The position numbers were made by a program, and so were the translations under genes. A stretch of 64,000 nucleotides of DNA from Serinicoccus marinus DSM 15273 (lineage in GTDB: Bacteria; Actinomycetota; Actinomycetes; Actinomycetales; Dermatophilaceae): the NCBI RefSeq assembly GCF_008386315.1, contig NZ_CP043808.1, positions 2,790,001-2,854,000 of the forward strand, read 5' to 3'. The notes under the pieces were generated by a model. It was not told the DNA's origin and ran no database searches. It saw nothing but the letters and a program-made list of their open reading frames with translations. Position 1 is the first letter of the stretch. Each line of letters starts with the position of its first letter. This document shows, piece after piece, positions 54,465-64,000 of this stretch.

Positions 54465-56230
54465 GCACCATCCAGGCCTGGACGCTCGTCTTCGTCATCC
54501 TCACCTTCGGGTTCTACATCTGGATCGCCTACCGCAGCCGGGTCTCGGACACCGCGGGCTTCTACGTCGCCGGCGGCGGCATCCCGGCGCCCGCGAACGG
54601 CGCCGCGGTCGCGGCGGACTGGATGAGCGCCGCCTCGTTCATCTCGATGGCCGGCCTCGTCGCCTTCAGCCAGAACGGCTACGCCGGCTCGGTCTTCCTC
54701 ATGGGGTGGACCGGCGGCTACGTGCTGCTGGCGCTGCTCCTCGCGCCCTACCTGCGCAAGTTCGGGAAGTACACCGTGCCCGACTTCGTCGGCGACCGCT
54801 ACAACGAGACCGCCCGGCTGGTCTCGGTCGTCTGCGCGCTCGTCGTGTCCTTCGTCTACGTCGCCGGACAGATGGCCGGGGTCGGCGTCGTCTTCCAGCG
54901 GTTCCTCGGCGTCGACCGGACGTGGGGCGTCGTCATCGGCATGACGATCGTCTTCCTGTATGCCGTGCTCGGCGGCATGAAGGGCATCACCTGGACCCAG
55001 GTGGCGCAGTACTCCGTGCTGATCATCGCCTACATCATCCCGGCCGTGGCGATCTCGCTGCAGCTCTCCGGCAACCCCTTCCCGCAGATCGGCTTCGGCC
55101 AGATCCTCGGGGAGCTGGACCAGCTGCAGCAGGAGCTGGGCCTCGCGGCCTACACCGAGGCCTTCACCCAGACCTCCATGGTCAACATGGTCCTCATCAC
55201 CGCCGCCCTGATGTTCGGGACGGCGGGGCTGCCGCACGTCATCGTCCGCTTCTACACCGCCAAGTCGGTGCGCGCGGCGCGCTACTCGGCGCTGTGGGCG
55301 CTGTTCTTCATCTCGCTGCTCTACACCATCGCCCCCGCCGTCGGCGCCTTCAGCAAGTACAACGTGCTGACCCAGATCCCGGGGTCCGGGATCGAGGACA
55401 CCCCGCAGTGGTTCAACACCTGGCGCGACGTCGGCCTCATCACCACCGAGGACCTCAACGGCAACGGCGTCATCGACGTCGCCGGGGCGATCGGCGAGGG
55501 CACCGAGCTGGCGATCAACAACGACATCGTCGTCCTGGCGGCGCCGGAGATCGCGGGCCTGCCGGCCCCGATCGTCGGGCTGGTCGCCGCGGGTGGTCTG
55601 GCTGCGGCGCTGTCGACCGCCTCCGGCCTGCTCCTGGTCATCTCCAGCTCGGTGGCCAACGACATCTACTGGAAGAAGGTCAACCCGCGGGCGACGGACG
55701 CCCAGCAGCTGCGGGTCGGTCGCATCGCGATGGCCGCGGCCATCCTCGTCGCCGGCTACCTCGGCATCAACCCGCCCGGGTTCGTGGCCGAGGTCGTGGC
55801 GCTGGCCTTCGGGCTGGCCGCCGCCTCCTTCTTCCCGATCCTCTTCCTCGGGATCTTCTGGAAGAAGGCGACGGCCACGGCAGCCGCGACCGGTATGGCG
55901 GTCGGGCTCGGCGTGACGCTGCTCTACCAGCTGTGGACGCTGCCGACCTTCTTCGGCAACGAGCCGATCTGGGGCATCCCCGCGACCGGCATCGGCACGA
56001 TCGTGATGATCCTCAACCTCATCACGATCATCGTCGTCTCGCAGTTCACCGAGGAGCCCAGCGAGCTGATGCAGCAGGTGGTGGAGGACGTCCGCTACCC
56101 CGGCCGCTCCGAGCTCGTGGCCGCCCACGCCGAGGGCCACCTGGAGGACTACGCCCGTGACCACGACGGGCACGACGAGCACGACCGGCACGACGGGCAT
56201 ACCGGACGGGACGGGGACGGGCGCGGCTGA
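54461..56230 (+). CDS. Sodium:solute symporter family protein (acetate-type, VC_2705-like)
   Basis: 589 residues from the GTG at 54461. About 13 hydrophobic helices; family motifs include FYVAGGGIPAPANGAAVAAD, WMSAASFISMAGLVAFSQNG and GTAGLPHVIVRFYTAKSVRAA. A hydrophilic insert of the VC_2705 subgroup lies at about 205-240. The tail is rich in His, Asp and Glu (DHDGHDEHDRHDGHTGRDG), a potential metal-binding segment. It is co-translated with the DUF4212 subunit. Likely sodium-coupled uptake of acetate or a similar anion. Confidence 0.9.
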
Positions 56231-56250
56231 GCCCACCCTCACCCCACCCG

Positions 56251-56288
56251 ACCGACCGCGCACTCTGCTCGCAGGGTGCGCGGTCGGT
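56251..56288 (+). terminator. Terminator after the symporter operon
   Basis: ACCGACCGCGCAC (56251-56263) is exactly complementary to GTGCGCGGTCGGT (56276-56288) across a 12-nt loop, 20 bp after the symporter stop. Confidence 0.78.
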
Positions 56289-56401
56289 CCTCGGGAGGCG
56301 GGGGAACCGGGCAGGATGACGCGGCGTCAGAGCCCTGACCGAAGCACCACCCCCGACGAGACTCGTCGCCGAGCCCCGCCCTCTCCCGCCTGGAGACCGC
56401 C

Positions 56402-58393
56402 ATGACACCGACGTCAGGCCGCCGCACCGCCCTCATCGCCCCGCTGCTCGCCGTGCCGCTCGCGCTGGCGGCGTGCTCCCCCGCCGACCTCGTCGCCCCG
56501 CCCGCCGCCGGCGCGGCCGAGCTCACCGACTTCGGTTCGTGCGAGGAGCTGCTCGACTACTTCCAGGAGCACGCGCTGGAGCGGGTGGGTCCGTGGGGCT
56601 TCGGCGGCGGAGGCTGGTTCGGCGCCGACGACATGGTGATGGAGGACTCCGGCGACATGGCCGCCGCGGACTCGGCAGCGGGATCGGCGGAGAGCGCCGC
56701 CTCCGGCGCGGCCCAGGAGGGCACCGACTTCTCCGGCACCAACAACCAGGAGGAGGGTGTCGAGGAGCCAGACGTGGTGCAGACCGACGGCGAGATCGTC
56801 GTCACCACCCACGCGGGGCGACTGGTGGTCGTCGACGTCGCCACGTCGGCGCAGGTCGGTTCGGTCCGACTCCCGGGCCGCGACACCGGCTCCGAGGCCG
56901 AGCTGCTGCTGGACCGGGAGAACGACCGCGTGCTGGTGCTCACCCGGGAGTGGAGCGGCGGCTCCTCGCCGCTGCCGACGATGGACGGCCTGTCCACCTA
57001 CCCCGCCTTCGAGGCGGTCCGCACCGTGGTGACGCTGGTGGACGTCTCCGACCCGACCGCTCCCGCCGCGGGCGGCACCATCCGGCTGGAGGGTGACTAC
57101 CGCTCGGCGCGGATGCACGACGGCACCGCGCGGGTGGTCATGGTCACCCCTCCCCCGGGCCTGGCCCTGGCCCAACCACGCAACAGCTCGCTCACCGCAG
57201 AGGACGAGGCGGAGGAGCGCAACCGGGAGATCATCGAGTCCTCGACCCTCGACGACTGGCTGCCGCACCTGCAGACCATCCAGGGCACCCGCGGCGACGA
57301 CACCGACGCCACCAGGGCCGTGCCGTGCGAGGACATCGCCCGCCCGCCCGACTTCTCCGGCCTGTCGACGATGTCGGTGCTGACCTTCGACCTGGCGCAG
57401 TCCCAGCTCGACGTCAGCTCGGCGACCGGCGTCGTCGCCTCCGGCTCCACGGTGTATGCCTCCGCCGACCGCCTCGTCGTCGCCACCAGCCCGTGGGAGG
57501 CGTGGGCGCTCGCGGACGGCTCCGACGCGGTGCTCCCCCGCGACGCCGGGACGGCCGGCACCGCGCTGCACACCTTCGACCTGACCGAGCCCGGCTCCAC
57601 CGACTACGTCGCCTCGGGGTCGGTCGAGGGCCGCATGCTCAACCAGTTCAGCCTGGACGAGGCCGACGGCGTCATCCGCGTCGCGACCACGACCGACGCG
57701 CGGGGCAGCACACCGTCGTCGAGCTCGCTCGTCGTGCTCGCCGAGGAGGGGGACCGGCTCGTCGAGCAGGGCCGCGTCGACGGTCTCGGCGAGACCGAGC
57801 GGATCTACGCGGTGCGCTACCTCTCGGCCGACACCGCGGCCGTCGTGACCTTCCGGGAGACCGACCCGCTCTACCTCGTCGACACCTCCGACCCCACCGC
57901 GCCCGAGGTCACCGGTGAGCTCAAGATCCCCGGCTACTCGGCATACCTCCACCCGGTCGGTGAGGACCTCCTGCTCGGCGTCGGACAGGACGCGACCGAG
58001 CAGGGCCGGACCACCGGGCTGCAGGTATCGCTCTTCGACATCTCCGACCCGGCCGCGCCGACCCAGGTCGCCAAGCAGACCTGGAAGGACCACTACTCGC
58101 AGGCCGAGCACGACCACCGGGCCTTCCGCTACTGGCCGCAGACCGGGCAGCTCTTCCTGCCCGCCGACGCCTGGACCGAGGAGAGCGAGTGGACGGGCGT
58201 GATCTCCGCGAGCCTGGACGGGACCGCGCTCGACCAGGGCCCGCGGCTGCAGCTGGGCGGCAGCTCGGCGGCCGGCTGGGACTGGGCGCGCCGCACGCTC
58301 GTCATCGACGACCAGCTCTGGGTGCTCGGCGAGGACACCCTGCACGTCGCGGACCTGGCCACGCTGGAGCCGGAGGGGACGGTCGACCTCTGA
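56402..58393 (+). CDS. Beta-propeller-domain lipoprotein
   Basis: 663 residues. Lipobox ALAAC (Cys25). A Gly/Ala/Ser-rich linker (about 75-110) precedes SGTNNQEEGVEEPDVVQTDGE, the hallmark start of the secreted beta-propeller family. Repeated blades such as TLVDVSDPTAPAAGGTI, YLVDTSDPTAPEVTGEL and SLFDISDPAAPTQVAK are obvious. It is anchored outside the membrane; function unknown, perhaps a protein- or carbohydrate-binding scaffold. Confidence 0.88.
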   Translation: MTPTSGRRTALIAPLLAVPLALAACSPADLVAPPAAGAAELTDFGSCEELLDYFQEHALERVGPWGFGGGGWFGADDMVMEDSGDMAAADSAAGSAESAASGAAQEGTDFSGTNNQEEGVEEPDVVQTDGEIVVTTHAGRLVVVDVATSAQVGSVRLPGRDTGSEAELLLDRENDRVLVLTREWSGGSSPLPTMDGLSTYPAFEAVRTVVTLVDVSDPTAPAAGGTIRLEGDYRSARMHDGTARVVMVTPPPGLALAQPRNSSLTAEDEAEERNREIIESSTLDDWLPHLQTIQGTRGDDTDATRAVPCEDIARPPDFSGLSTMSVLTFDLAQSQLDVSSATGVVASGSTVYASADRLVVATSPWEAWALADGSDAVLPRDAGTAGTALHTFDLTEPGSTDYVASGSVEGRMLNQFSLDEADGVIRVATTTDARGSTPSSSSLVVLAEEGDRLVEQGRVDGLGETERIYAVRYLSADTAAVVTFRETDPLYLVDTSDPTAPEVTGELKIPGYSAYLHPVGEDLLLGVGQDATEQGRTTGLQVSLFDISDPAAPTQVAKQTWKDHYSQAEHDHRAFRYWPQTGQLFLPADAWTEESEWTGVISASLDGTALDQGPRLQLGGSSAAGWDWARRTLVIDDQLWVLGEDTLHVADLATLEPEGTVDL

Positions 58394-58740
58394 CCCACTC
58401 TGCACCATCGTGCGATTCCGCGGTATGCCTGGAACGAGTCATTCTTCTCCTGCCCGACACCTGATGAAGCAAAGAATCCTGGGTGATGTGAGATCCTGAC
58501 GAAGATATTGCGGAGACCTTGCCTCAAGTCATACCTGCAGCGCATTGACTTCGCCCTGCGCCTGCTGCTTCACTGGCGTCATGACGACCTGGTCCCGCCG
58601 AATGCGCCGCTGCTGAGCCCACCCCTCGCAGCCGATGCGCAGCCGACGCGACCGTCGTCCCGTGCCATCCCCTCCCGCTGCTGAGGCGGGCTCAGCAGAG
58701 TGATCGACCACCCTGCACCCCTCCGGCGAAGCGAGACACG
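58394..58740 (+). promoter_or_regulatory. 347-bp leader region of metY-metX with mutually exclusive stems
   Basis: No gene is seen here. The first part (58394-58560) is AT-richer than its surroundings and probably holds the promoter. In the second part CTGCTGAGCCC (58610-58620) is the exact complement of GGGCTCAGCAG (58688-58698), an 11-bp long-range stem. CTGCTGAG occurs again at 58678-58685 and can pair locally with CTCAGCAG (58691-58698). CCCGC/GCGGG can also pair. It does not match a SAM riboswitch class I can recognise. Confidence 0.4.
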
Positions 58741-60078
58741 ATGGCCACCTACACCGACTTCAGCACCCGGCAGATCCACGCCGGTCAGACCCCCGACTCC
58801 CAGACCGGCGCGCGGGCGCTGCCGATCTACCAGACCACCTCCTACGTCTTCGACGACGCGGACCAGGCCGCGGACCGGTTCGCGCTGGCCGAGCTGGGCC
58901 CGATCTACACCCGCATCACCAACCCCACCACCGAGACGGTGGAGAACCGCATCGCCGACCTCGAGGGCGGCGTCGGGGCGCTGCTCCTGGCCTCCGGCTC
59001 CTCCGCCGTAACCCTGGCGATCCTCAACGTCGCCGGAGCGGGCGACCACGTCGTCTCCTCCCCCAGCCTCTACGGCGGCACGCAGAACCTCTTCGCCCAC
59101 ACCCTGCCCCGGCTCGGCATCGAGGTCACCTTCGTCGAGGACCCGACCGACCCCGAGCAGTGGCGGGCGGCCGCGCGCCCCACGACCAAGGCGTTCTTCG
59201 GCGAGACCATCGCCAACCCCAGCAGCGACGTCCTGGACACCCGGGCCCTCGCCGACGTCGCGCACGAGGTCGGCGTCCCGCTCATCGTGGACAACACGGT
59301 CGCCACACCCTTCCTGTCTCGCCCGATCGAGCACGGCGCCGACGTCGTGGTCCACTCCGCCACCAAGTTCCTCGGCGGCCACGGCACGTCGATCGCGGGG
59401 GTCATCGTCGACGCCGGGCGCTTCGACTACGGCGCCGACCCGGGCCGCTTCCCCGGCTTCACCGAGCCGGACCCCAGCTACCACGGCCTGGTGTATGCCG
59501 AGGCGCTCGGCGAGGGCGGGGTGCTCGGGGCCAACGTGTCCTACATCATCAAGGCCCGGGTGCAGCTGCTGCGCGACCTGGGCCCGGCGGTCTCGCCGTT
59601 CAACGCCTTCCTCATCGCCCAGGGTCTGGAGACGTTGTCGCTGCGGATCGAGCGGCACGTCGCCAACGCGCAGCGGGTCGCGGAGTGGCTGACCGGGCAG
59701 GAGCAGGTGACCTCGGTCGCCTACGCCGGGCTCCCCGACCACCCCTCGCACGCCCGCGCCCAGGCATACCTGCCGGGCGGTGCCGGCGCCGTCCTCGCCT
59801 TCGAGATCGAGGGTGGCGCCGACGCAGGGCGCGCCTTCGTCTCCGCGCTGGAGCTGCACAGCCACGTCGCCAACATCGGCGACGTGCGCTCCCTGGTCAT
59901 CCACCCCGCGAGCACCACGCACTCCCAGCTCACGCCGGAGGCGCAGGCGGCAGCCGGGGTGACGCCTGGACTGGTGCGGCTCTCGGTGGGCATCGAGGGG
60001 ATCGAGGACATCCTGGCCGACCTGGAGCGCGGCTTCGCCGCCGCCTCCGCCGCCCGCCGCGACCCCGAGGCCGCCTGA
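58741..60078 (+). CDS. metY: O-acetylhomoserine sulfhydrylase
   Basis: 445 residues, PLP-dependent Cys/Met metabolism family. [20 protein letters not shown] starts the protein. The PLP lysine is K209 in [29 protein letters not shown] and PSLYGGT are typical. It makes homocysteine from O-acetylhomoserine and sulfide. The stop is 1 bp from the metX start. A structured leader lies upstream. Confidence 0.95.
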   Translation: MATYTDFSTRQIHAGQTPDSQTGARALPIYQTTSYVFDDADQAADRFALAELGPIYTRITNPTTETVENRIADLEGGVGALLLASGSSAVTLAILNVAGAGDHVVSSPSLYGGTQNLFAHTLPRLGIEVTFVEDPTDPEQWRAAARPTTKAFFGETIANPSSDVLDTRALADVAHEVGVPLIVDNTVATPFLSRPIEHGADVVVHSATKFLGGHGTSIAGVIVDAGRFDYGADPGRFPGFTEPDPSYHGLVYAEALGEGGVLGANVSYIIKARVQLLRDLGPAVSPFNAFLIAQGLETLSLRIERHVANAQRVAEWLTGQEQVTSVAYAGLPDHPSHARAQAYLPGGAGAVLAFEIEGGADAGRAFVSALELHSHVANIGDVRSLVIHPASTTHSQLTPEAQAAAGVTPGLVRLSVGIEGIEDILADLERGFAAASAARRDPEAA

Positions 60079-60079
60079 G

Positions 60080-61270
60080 ATGGCCGCCCTCCCCGGCCCG
60101 GAGCCGGCGCAGCCCCCTCCCGCCCCGCGCACCCGCCGTCGCACCCAGCCCGTCGGCGACCTGGTCCTGGAGTCGGGTGAGGTCCTCGAGGACGTGCGCG
60201 TCACCTACCAGACGTGGGGCCGGCTCAACGCCGACCGCAGCAACGCGGTCCTCGTCCTGCACGCGCTCACCGGCGACAGCCACGTCGTCGGGGACCGCGG
60301 CCCGGGCCAGCCGACCTGCGGCTGGTGGCCGGGGCTCATCGGGCCGGGCGCCCCCCTGGACACCGACGAGTGGTTCGTCGTCGCACCCAACGTGCTCGGC
60401 GGCTGCGGCGGCACGACCGGTCCGTCCTCGGCCGCGCCGGACGGGCGCCCCTACGGCAGCTCCTTCCCCCGGGTGACGGTCCGGGACCAGGTGCGGGCCG
60501 AGGCGCTGCTGGCCGATCGGCTGGGCATTCCCGCCTTCGCGCTGGTCGTCGGTGGCTCGGTCGGGGGTATGCGCTCGCTGGAGTGGGCGGCGACCTTCCC
60601 CGGTCGGGTGAAGCGGTGCGTGGTGCTCGCCGCGAGCGCTGCCGCGAGCGCGGACCAGATCGCGTGGTCGGTCCCGCAGCTGCACGCGATCCGGCTCGAC
60701 CCGGCCTTCCACGGCGGCGACTACTACCCCGGCCCCGGCCCGCGCGCCGGGCTCGAGATCGCCCGGCAGATCGCGCACACGACCTACCGCTCGGCGACCG
60801 AGCTGGCGCTGCGCTTCGGCGGCGACGCCCAGGAGGGCGAGCAGCCGCTGCGCGGCGGCCGGTATGCCGTCCAGTCCTACCTGGAGCACCACGGCCGGAA
60901 GCTGGTGCGCCGGTTCGACCCCAACGCCTACCTCACCCTCACCGAGGCCATGAACAGCCATGACGTCGGGCGGGACCGAGGCGGCGTGGCGGCCGCGCTG
61001 CGGCGGATCACCGCCGAGCTGACGGTGGCCGTCGTGTCCAGCGACCGCCTCTTCACCCCGGCCGACGGAGAGGTGGTCGCGACCGCGCCGGCCTGCCGGG
61101 AGCTCGCCGTCATCGACAGCCCGTACGGCCACGACGCCTTCCTCATCGAGACCGAGCAGGTCTTCGCGATCATCGCTCGCGCGCTGGCCGGTGACCGCCC
61201 GGCGGGTGACTGCCCCGCGCAGGTCGAGCAGGCGCAGTCCCCTCGCCTCGTCGGCACAGGCCTCTGGTAG
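60080..61270 (+). CDS. metX: Homoserine O-acetyltransferase
   Basis: 396 residues, alpha/beta-hydrolase fold. The nucleophile is Ser160 in VVGGSVGGMRSLEWA. NVLGGCGGTTGPSS is the conserved oxyanion region, and the acid and base lie near SSDRLF and SPYGHDAF. It acetylates homoserine for MetY. ATG 60080, one base after metY, so the two form an operon feeding MetH with homocysteine. Confidence 0.95.
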   Translation: MAALPGPEPAQPPPAPRTRRRTQPVGDLVLESGEVLEDVRVTYQTWGRLNADRSNAVLVLHALTGDSHVVGDRGPGQPTCGWWPGLIGPGAPLDTDEWFVVAPNVLGGCGGTTGPSSAAPDGRPYGSSFPRVTVRDQVRAEALLADRLGIPAFALVVGGSVGGMRSLEWAATFPGRVKRCVVLAASAAASADQIAWSVPQLHAIRLDPAFHGGDYYPGPGPRAGLEIARQIAHTTYRSATELALRFGGDAQEGEQPLRGGRYAVQSYLEHHGRKLVRRFDPNAYLTLTEAMNSHDVGRDRGGVAAALRRITAELTVAVVSSDRLFTPADGEVVATAPACRELAVIDSPYGHDAFLIETEQVFAIIARALAGDRPAGDCPAQVEQAQSPRLVGTGLW

Positions 61271-61417
61271 GAGCGGGCCCGTCCCACCCCGGCGCACTCC
61301 CACCTGGCCGGTGGGGAGCCTGGCCTGCGGTGCATACCTTTGCCCAGGTCGACGGGGCGCGTGGGGCTTGTCCCGCCAACCCCACCGACGCCGGCCAGCC
61401 GACCCCGAGCAGGAGCC

Positions 61418-62554
61418 TCACAGCCCTGTGGGCTCGGCCAACCAGTCGACCTCCGCGCAGACGGCGCCGGGCACGAGCCCGGCGAGGGCCACGGTCGCCG
61501 CCGCGGTGGGGTTCACCACCCGGTAGTCGATCGAGGTGACGACCAGGCCGTCCTGCTCCTCCACCGTGAAGGGCTCGCCCTCCAGGCCGGGCGGCAGCCC
61601 CAGCGCGTCGGACCACCCGACGCTCTCGGTCGTGGGCCAGGTCTCTGCGAGCGCCACCCGGGCAGCCGCGTCGGCGCGGGCCGCCTCGGGGCCGACGCCC
61701 TCCTCGTGGACGAGATCGAGGGTCGCCTCGCTGCCGGTGAAGGCCAGACTCCAGGCCCGGGGCGAGCGCAGGTCGTCGACCCTCGTGCCACCCACGGCGA
61801 CCTCCTGCTCCTCGACGGTCGCGTCGACACCGAGGGCGGCGGGCCAGGACAGGCAGCCGGGCACGACGAGCCTGCTCTCCTCCTCCCCGTCAAGCAGCGC
61901 GGCGATCTCGCCGCGGCTCGCGAGCGGCGCGTCCGTGGCCTCGCCCCGCACCAGGAGGTGCACGTCGCGCAGCACGGTCGCGCCGGCCACGCCGGGCACC
62001 CCGTCACGGGTCGCCCGGTCCAGGCCCGCCAGATCCAGGTCGTCACGCAGCCGCAGCGCGAGCCCGTCGGCGTCCTCGTCGCCGGCCCAGCGCACCTCCC
62101 ACAGCGCGTCGTCCTGGGTGGTGGCATACCGCAGCCGCAGCCGACTGTTCTCCGCGCGCAGCGCACCGTCGGTGAGCAGCACGGTGCTGGACCCGACGGA
62201 GCGCCAGAAGGCGATCGTGTCCGTCTGGAGGCTCTCGCTGGTCAGGTCGGCGGCGCCCAGGCGGTCCTTGATCGCCGCCCAGTCCGTGACGGTGAGGTAT
62301 GCCGTCTCCGCCGGCGCCAGCGCGAGCGCCGCCGCCTCCGGGCCAGGGTCGGGCTGGGGCGCGGGCGCGGGCGTGGAGGTCGAGGTGGTGATGGCGCCCG
62401 CCCCAGCCTCGGGATCGACCGTGGCCGAGTTGACGACGTCCGGGGAGGGTGCGGTGCCTCCGGGATCGGTGGTGGAGGCCAGCGGGACGCTGCTGCCGCC
62501 GCACGCAGCGACCAGCAGCGGGGCGACGACGACGGTGATCAAGCTGCCTCTCAC
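61418..62554 (-). CDS. Hypothetical secreted lipoprotein
   Basis: 378 residues from the GTG at 62554. Signal and lipobox APLLVAAC (Cys18), then a Ser/Thr/Pro/Ala linker (about 20-65). The rest is a soluble domain without a motif I recognise (ETAYLTVTDWAAIKDRLG, VVTSIDYRVVNPTAAATVAL). It is convergent with metX and divergent from the NfeD gene. Confidence 0.75.
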   Translation of the reverse strand: MRGSLITVVVAPLLVAACGGSSVPLASTTDPGGTAPSPDVVNSATVDPEAGAGAITTSTSTPAPAPQPDPGPEAAALALAPAETAYLTVTDWAAIKDRLGAADLTSESLQTDTIAFWRSVGSSTVLLTDGALRAENSRLRLRYATTQDDALWEVRWAGDEDADGLALRLRDDLDLAGLDRATRDGVPGVAGATVLRDVHLLVRGEATDAPLASRGEIAALLDGEEESRLVVPGCLSWPAALGVDATVEEQEVAVGGTRVDDLRSPRAWSLAFTGSEATLDLVHEEGVGPEAARADAAARVALAETWPTTESVGWSDALGLPPGLEGEPFTVEEQDGLVVTSIDYRVVNPTAAATVALAGLVPGAVCAEVDWLAEPTGL

Positions 62555-62654
62555 GCACCTCAGTCTGCCCGCCGTGAGCCATGGCAGGGAACCGGCCGCG
62601 CCGCTGCTGCGTCCACGCCGTAGGCTGGACCACCACAGGGGAAAGGAGCCCACG

Positions 62655-63146
62655 ATGCCGGAGTGGTTACGAGACGCGCAATGGCTGTGGTGGGTCGGTG
62701 CGGCCCTGGCCTTCGGGATCGTCGAGATGACGACCCTGGACCTGCTCTTCCTCATGCTCGCGCTGGGCGCGCTCGTGGCGGCGATCGTCGCGGGCACCGG
62801 CCTCGGCCTCATCTGGCAGGTGCTGCTCTTCGCCGTCGCCTCCGGGCTGTTCGTCTTCGCGCTGCGCCCGGTCGCGCTGAAGTACCTCCGCCTCGAGGGC
62901 CGTGGCGGCAAGATGGGCATCGAGGGCAACATCGGGCAGACCGCGACCGTCCTGGAGCCGGTCTCCGACCGCGACGGGCTCGTCAAGCTGCGCGGCGAGG
63001 ACTGGACCGCCCGGTCCGAGCTGGAGGGGCAGACCTTCGCCACCGGTGACCTTGTCACCGTGGTCCGCATCGACGGTGCCACCGCTGTCGTCACCGCGGC
63101 CACCCCCGAGGACAAGCCCTTCGACCTCGAACCGCCCACCATGTGA
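62655..63146 (+). CDS. NfeD-family membrane protein
   Basis: 163 residues. Two or three hydrophobic helices (about 9-30, 32-50 and 52-70) precede an OB-fold domain (MGIEGNIGQTATVLEPVSDR to DLVTVVRIDGATAVV). NfeD proteins pair with SPFH/band-7 proteins in membrane microdomains. GAAAGGAG precedes the ATG, and the band-7 gene starts 51 bp downstream. Confidence 0.9.
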   Translation: MPEWLRDAQWLWWVGAALAFGIVEMTTLDLLFLMLALGALVAAIVAGTGLGLIWQVLLFAVASGLFVFALRPVALKYLRLEGRGGKMGIEGNIGQTATVLEPVSDRDGLVKLRGEDWTARSELEGQTFATGDLVTVVRIDGATAVVTAATPEDKPFDLEPPTM

Positions 63147-63197
63147 CGCCGTGGCGCGTCCCCGCATACCTCTCGCTCACCCCACCAAGGAGACCTG

Positions 63198-64000
63198 ATG
63201 GATCCCATCAACCTCATCGTCTGGGCCGTCGTGCTGCTGCTGGCGCTGTTCGTCGTGGTCGCGATCGCCCGGGCGATCCGCATCGTGCCGCAGGCGACCA
63301 GCGTCATCGTCGAGCGGCTGGGCAAGTACGACCGCACCCTCGACGCGGGGCTGCACTTCCTCGTGCCCTTCGTCGACCGCCCGCGCTCGGTGGTCGACCT
63401 GCGCGAGCAGGTCGTGAGCTTCCCGCCGCAGCCGGTGATCACCAGCGACAACCTGGTCGTCTCGATCGACACGGTCATCTACTTCCAGCCCACCGACCCC
63501 AAGGCGGCGACCTACGAGATCGCCAACTACATCCAGGGCATCGAGCAGCTCACCGTCACCACGCTGCGCAACGTCATCGGCTCGCTCGACCTCGAGCAGA
63601 CGCTGACCAGCCGCGACATGATCAACGGCCAGCTGCGCGGCGTGCTGGACGAGGCGACCGGGCGCTGGGGCATCCGGGTCAACCGGGTGGAGCTCAAGGC
63701 CATCGACCCGCCCGCCAGCGTGCAGGACTCGATGGAGAAGCAGATGCGCGCCGAGCGCGACCGTCGCGCGGCCATCCTCAACGCCGAGGGCGTCAAGGGC
63801 AGCCAGATCCTCACCGCCGAGGGCGAGAAGCAGGCGCAGATCCTGCGCGCCGAGGGCGCGGCCCAGTCCGCGATCCTGGAGTCCCAGGGTGAGGCCCGCG
63901 CGATCCTGCAGGTCTTCGACGCCATCCACAAGGGCAACCCGGACAGCAAGCTGCTGGCCTACCAGTACCTCCAGATGCTGCCCGAGATCGCCAAGGGCGA
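63198..64000 (+). CDS. SPFH/band-7 (stomatin-like) protein, partial at right edge
   Basis: 267 codons in the window, no stop. One N-terminal helix (about 6-28) and then the band-7 domain: IVPQATSVIVERLGKYDRTL, VPFVDRPRSVVDLREQVVSF, TVTTLRNVIGSLDLEQTLTS. A coiled coil of Glu/Ala repeats begins near 180 (ILNAEGVKGSQILTAEGEK). AAGGAGA precedes the ATG. It forms an operon with nfeD and likely organises membrane microdomains. Confidence 0.94.
   Translation, partial: MDPINLIVWAVVLLLALFVVVAIARAIRIVPQATSVIVERLGKYDRTLDAGLHFLVPFVDRPRSVVDLREQVVSFPPQPVITSDNLVVSIDTVIYFQPTDPKAATYEIANYIQGIEQLTVTTLRNVIGSLDLEQTLTSRDMINGQLRGVLDEATGRWGIRVNRVELKAIDPPASVQDSMEKQMRAERDRRAAILNAEGVKGSQILTAEGEKQAQILRAEGAAQSAILESQGEARAILQVFDAIHKGNPDSKLLAYQYLQMLPEIAKG

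Noticed and set aside
58394..58740. Known SAM riboswitch upstream of metY
   Set aside because: I cannot lay out the conserved core of SAM-I, SAM-II or SAM-IV; only alternative stems are visible.

Overview
The window is a chromosomal segment of a very GC-rich actinomycete. No plasmid, phage or CRISPR signature is visible. Four tRNA genes, LexA- and MarR-type operators, a pitA operon with the same gene order as in mycobacteria, and DUF222-HNH, DUF3516-helicase and DUF4442 proteins fit the order Micrococcales. My best guess is an Intrasporangiaceae/Ornithinimicrobiaceae-like organism, but this is inference from gene content, not a search.

Layout. 1-2525 (minus): the 5' part of treY (trehalose synthesis), then an ECF sigma factor with an anti-sigma-like membrane protein and a small membrane protein. 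2648-6343: metH. 6551-9779: a three-gene glycine betaine ABC transporter. 9780-10499: a patch of lower GC with a small membrane ORF, bracketed by a decayed copy of the transporter's last codons. 10500-13227: a MetF-like enzyme, a membrane hydrolase and an AHSA1 protein. 13317-18426: a DUF3516 helicase, a LysM protein, small proteins and an isochorismatase. 18124-21531 (minus): pitA operon and an NCS1 permease. 21578-25567: a decayed nuclease gene, a LiaF-like protein and an SOS-box-controlled DUF222-HNH gene. 25685-29366: tRNA-Lys, FUSC protein, MarR/YceI pair, aldo-keto reductase. 29296-32473: fused PabA-PabB and a pirin. 32572-37900: type II NADH dehydrogenase, acetyltransferase, PHP protein, tRNA-Glu/Asp/Phe, CotH lipoprotein, DUF4442 protein. 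37897-40692: a PhzE/TrpE-G-like enzyme divergent from a siderophore-interacting protein. 41323-46661: ilvD-ilvC-ilvN-ilvB with a leader peptide and attenuator. 46825-50769: PadR regulator, lpdA, MurJ-like flippase. 50566-56230: ATP-grasp protein, PspC, coiled-coil protein, DUF4212/sodium symporter pair. 56402-64000: beta-propeller lipoprotein, metY-metX with a structured leader, a lipoprotein, NfeD and a band-7 protein running off the end.

Themes. Methionine and one-carbon metabolism recurs (metH, MetF-like, metY, metX). Chorismate is used by two separate fused enzymes. Branched-chain amino acid synthesis is controlled by classical attenuation. Osmoprotection appears as glycine betaine uptake and trehalose synthesis.

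Two window-wide patterns matter most. First, the word GGTATGCC/GGCATACC (core GTATGC) recurs far more often than composition predicts, in coding and intergenic DNA, and forces otherwise rare codons (TAT, ATA, GCA). Second, several clearly functional genes carry single-base frame breaks, often where a C/G run seems one base short. That points to sequence-level indels more than true gene decay.
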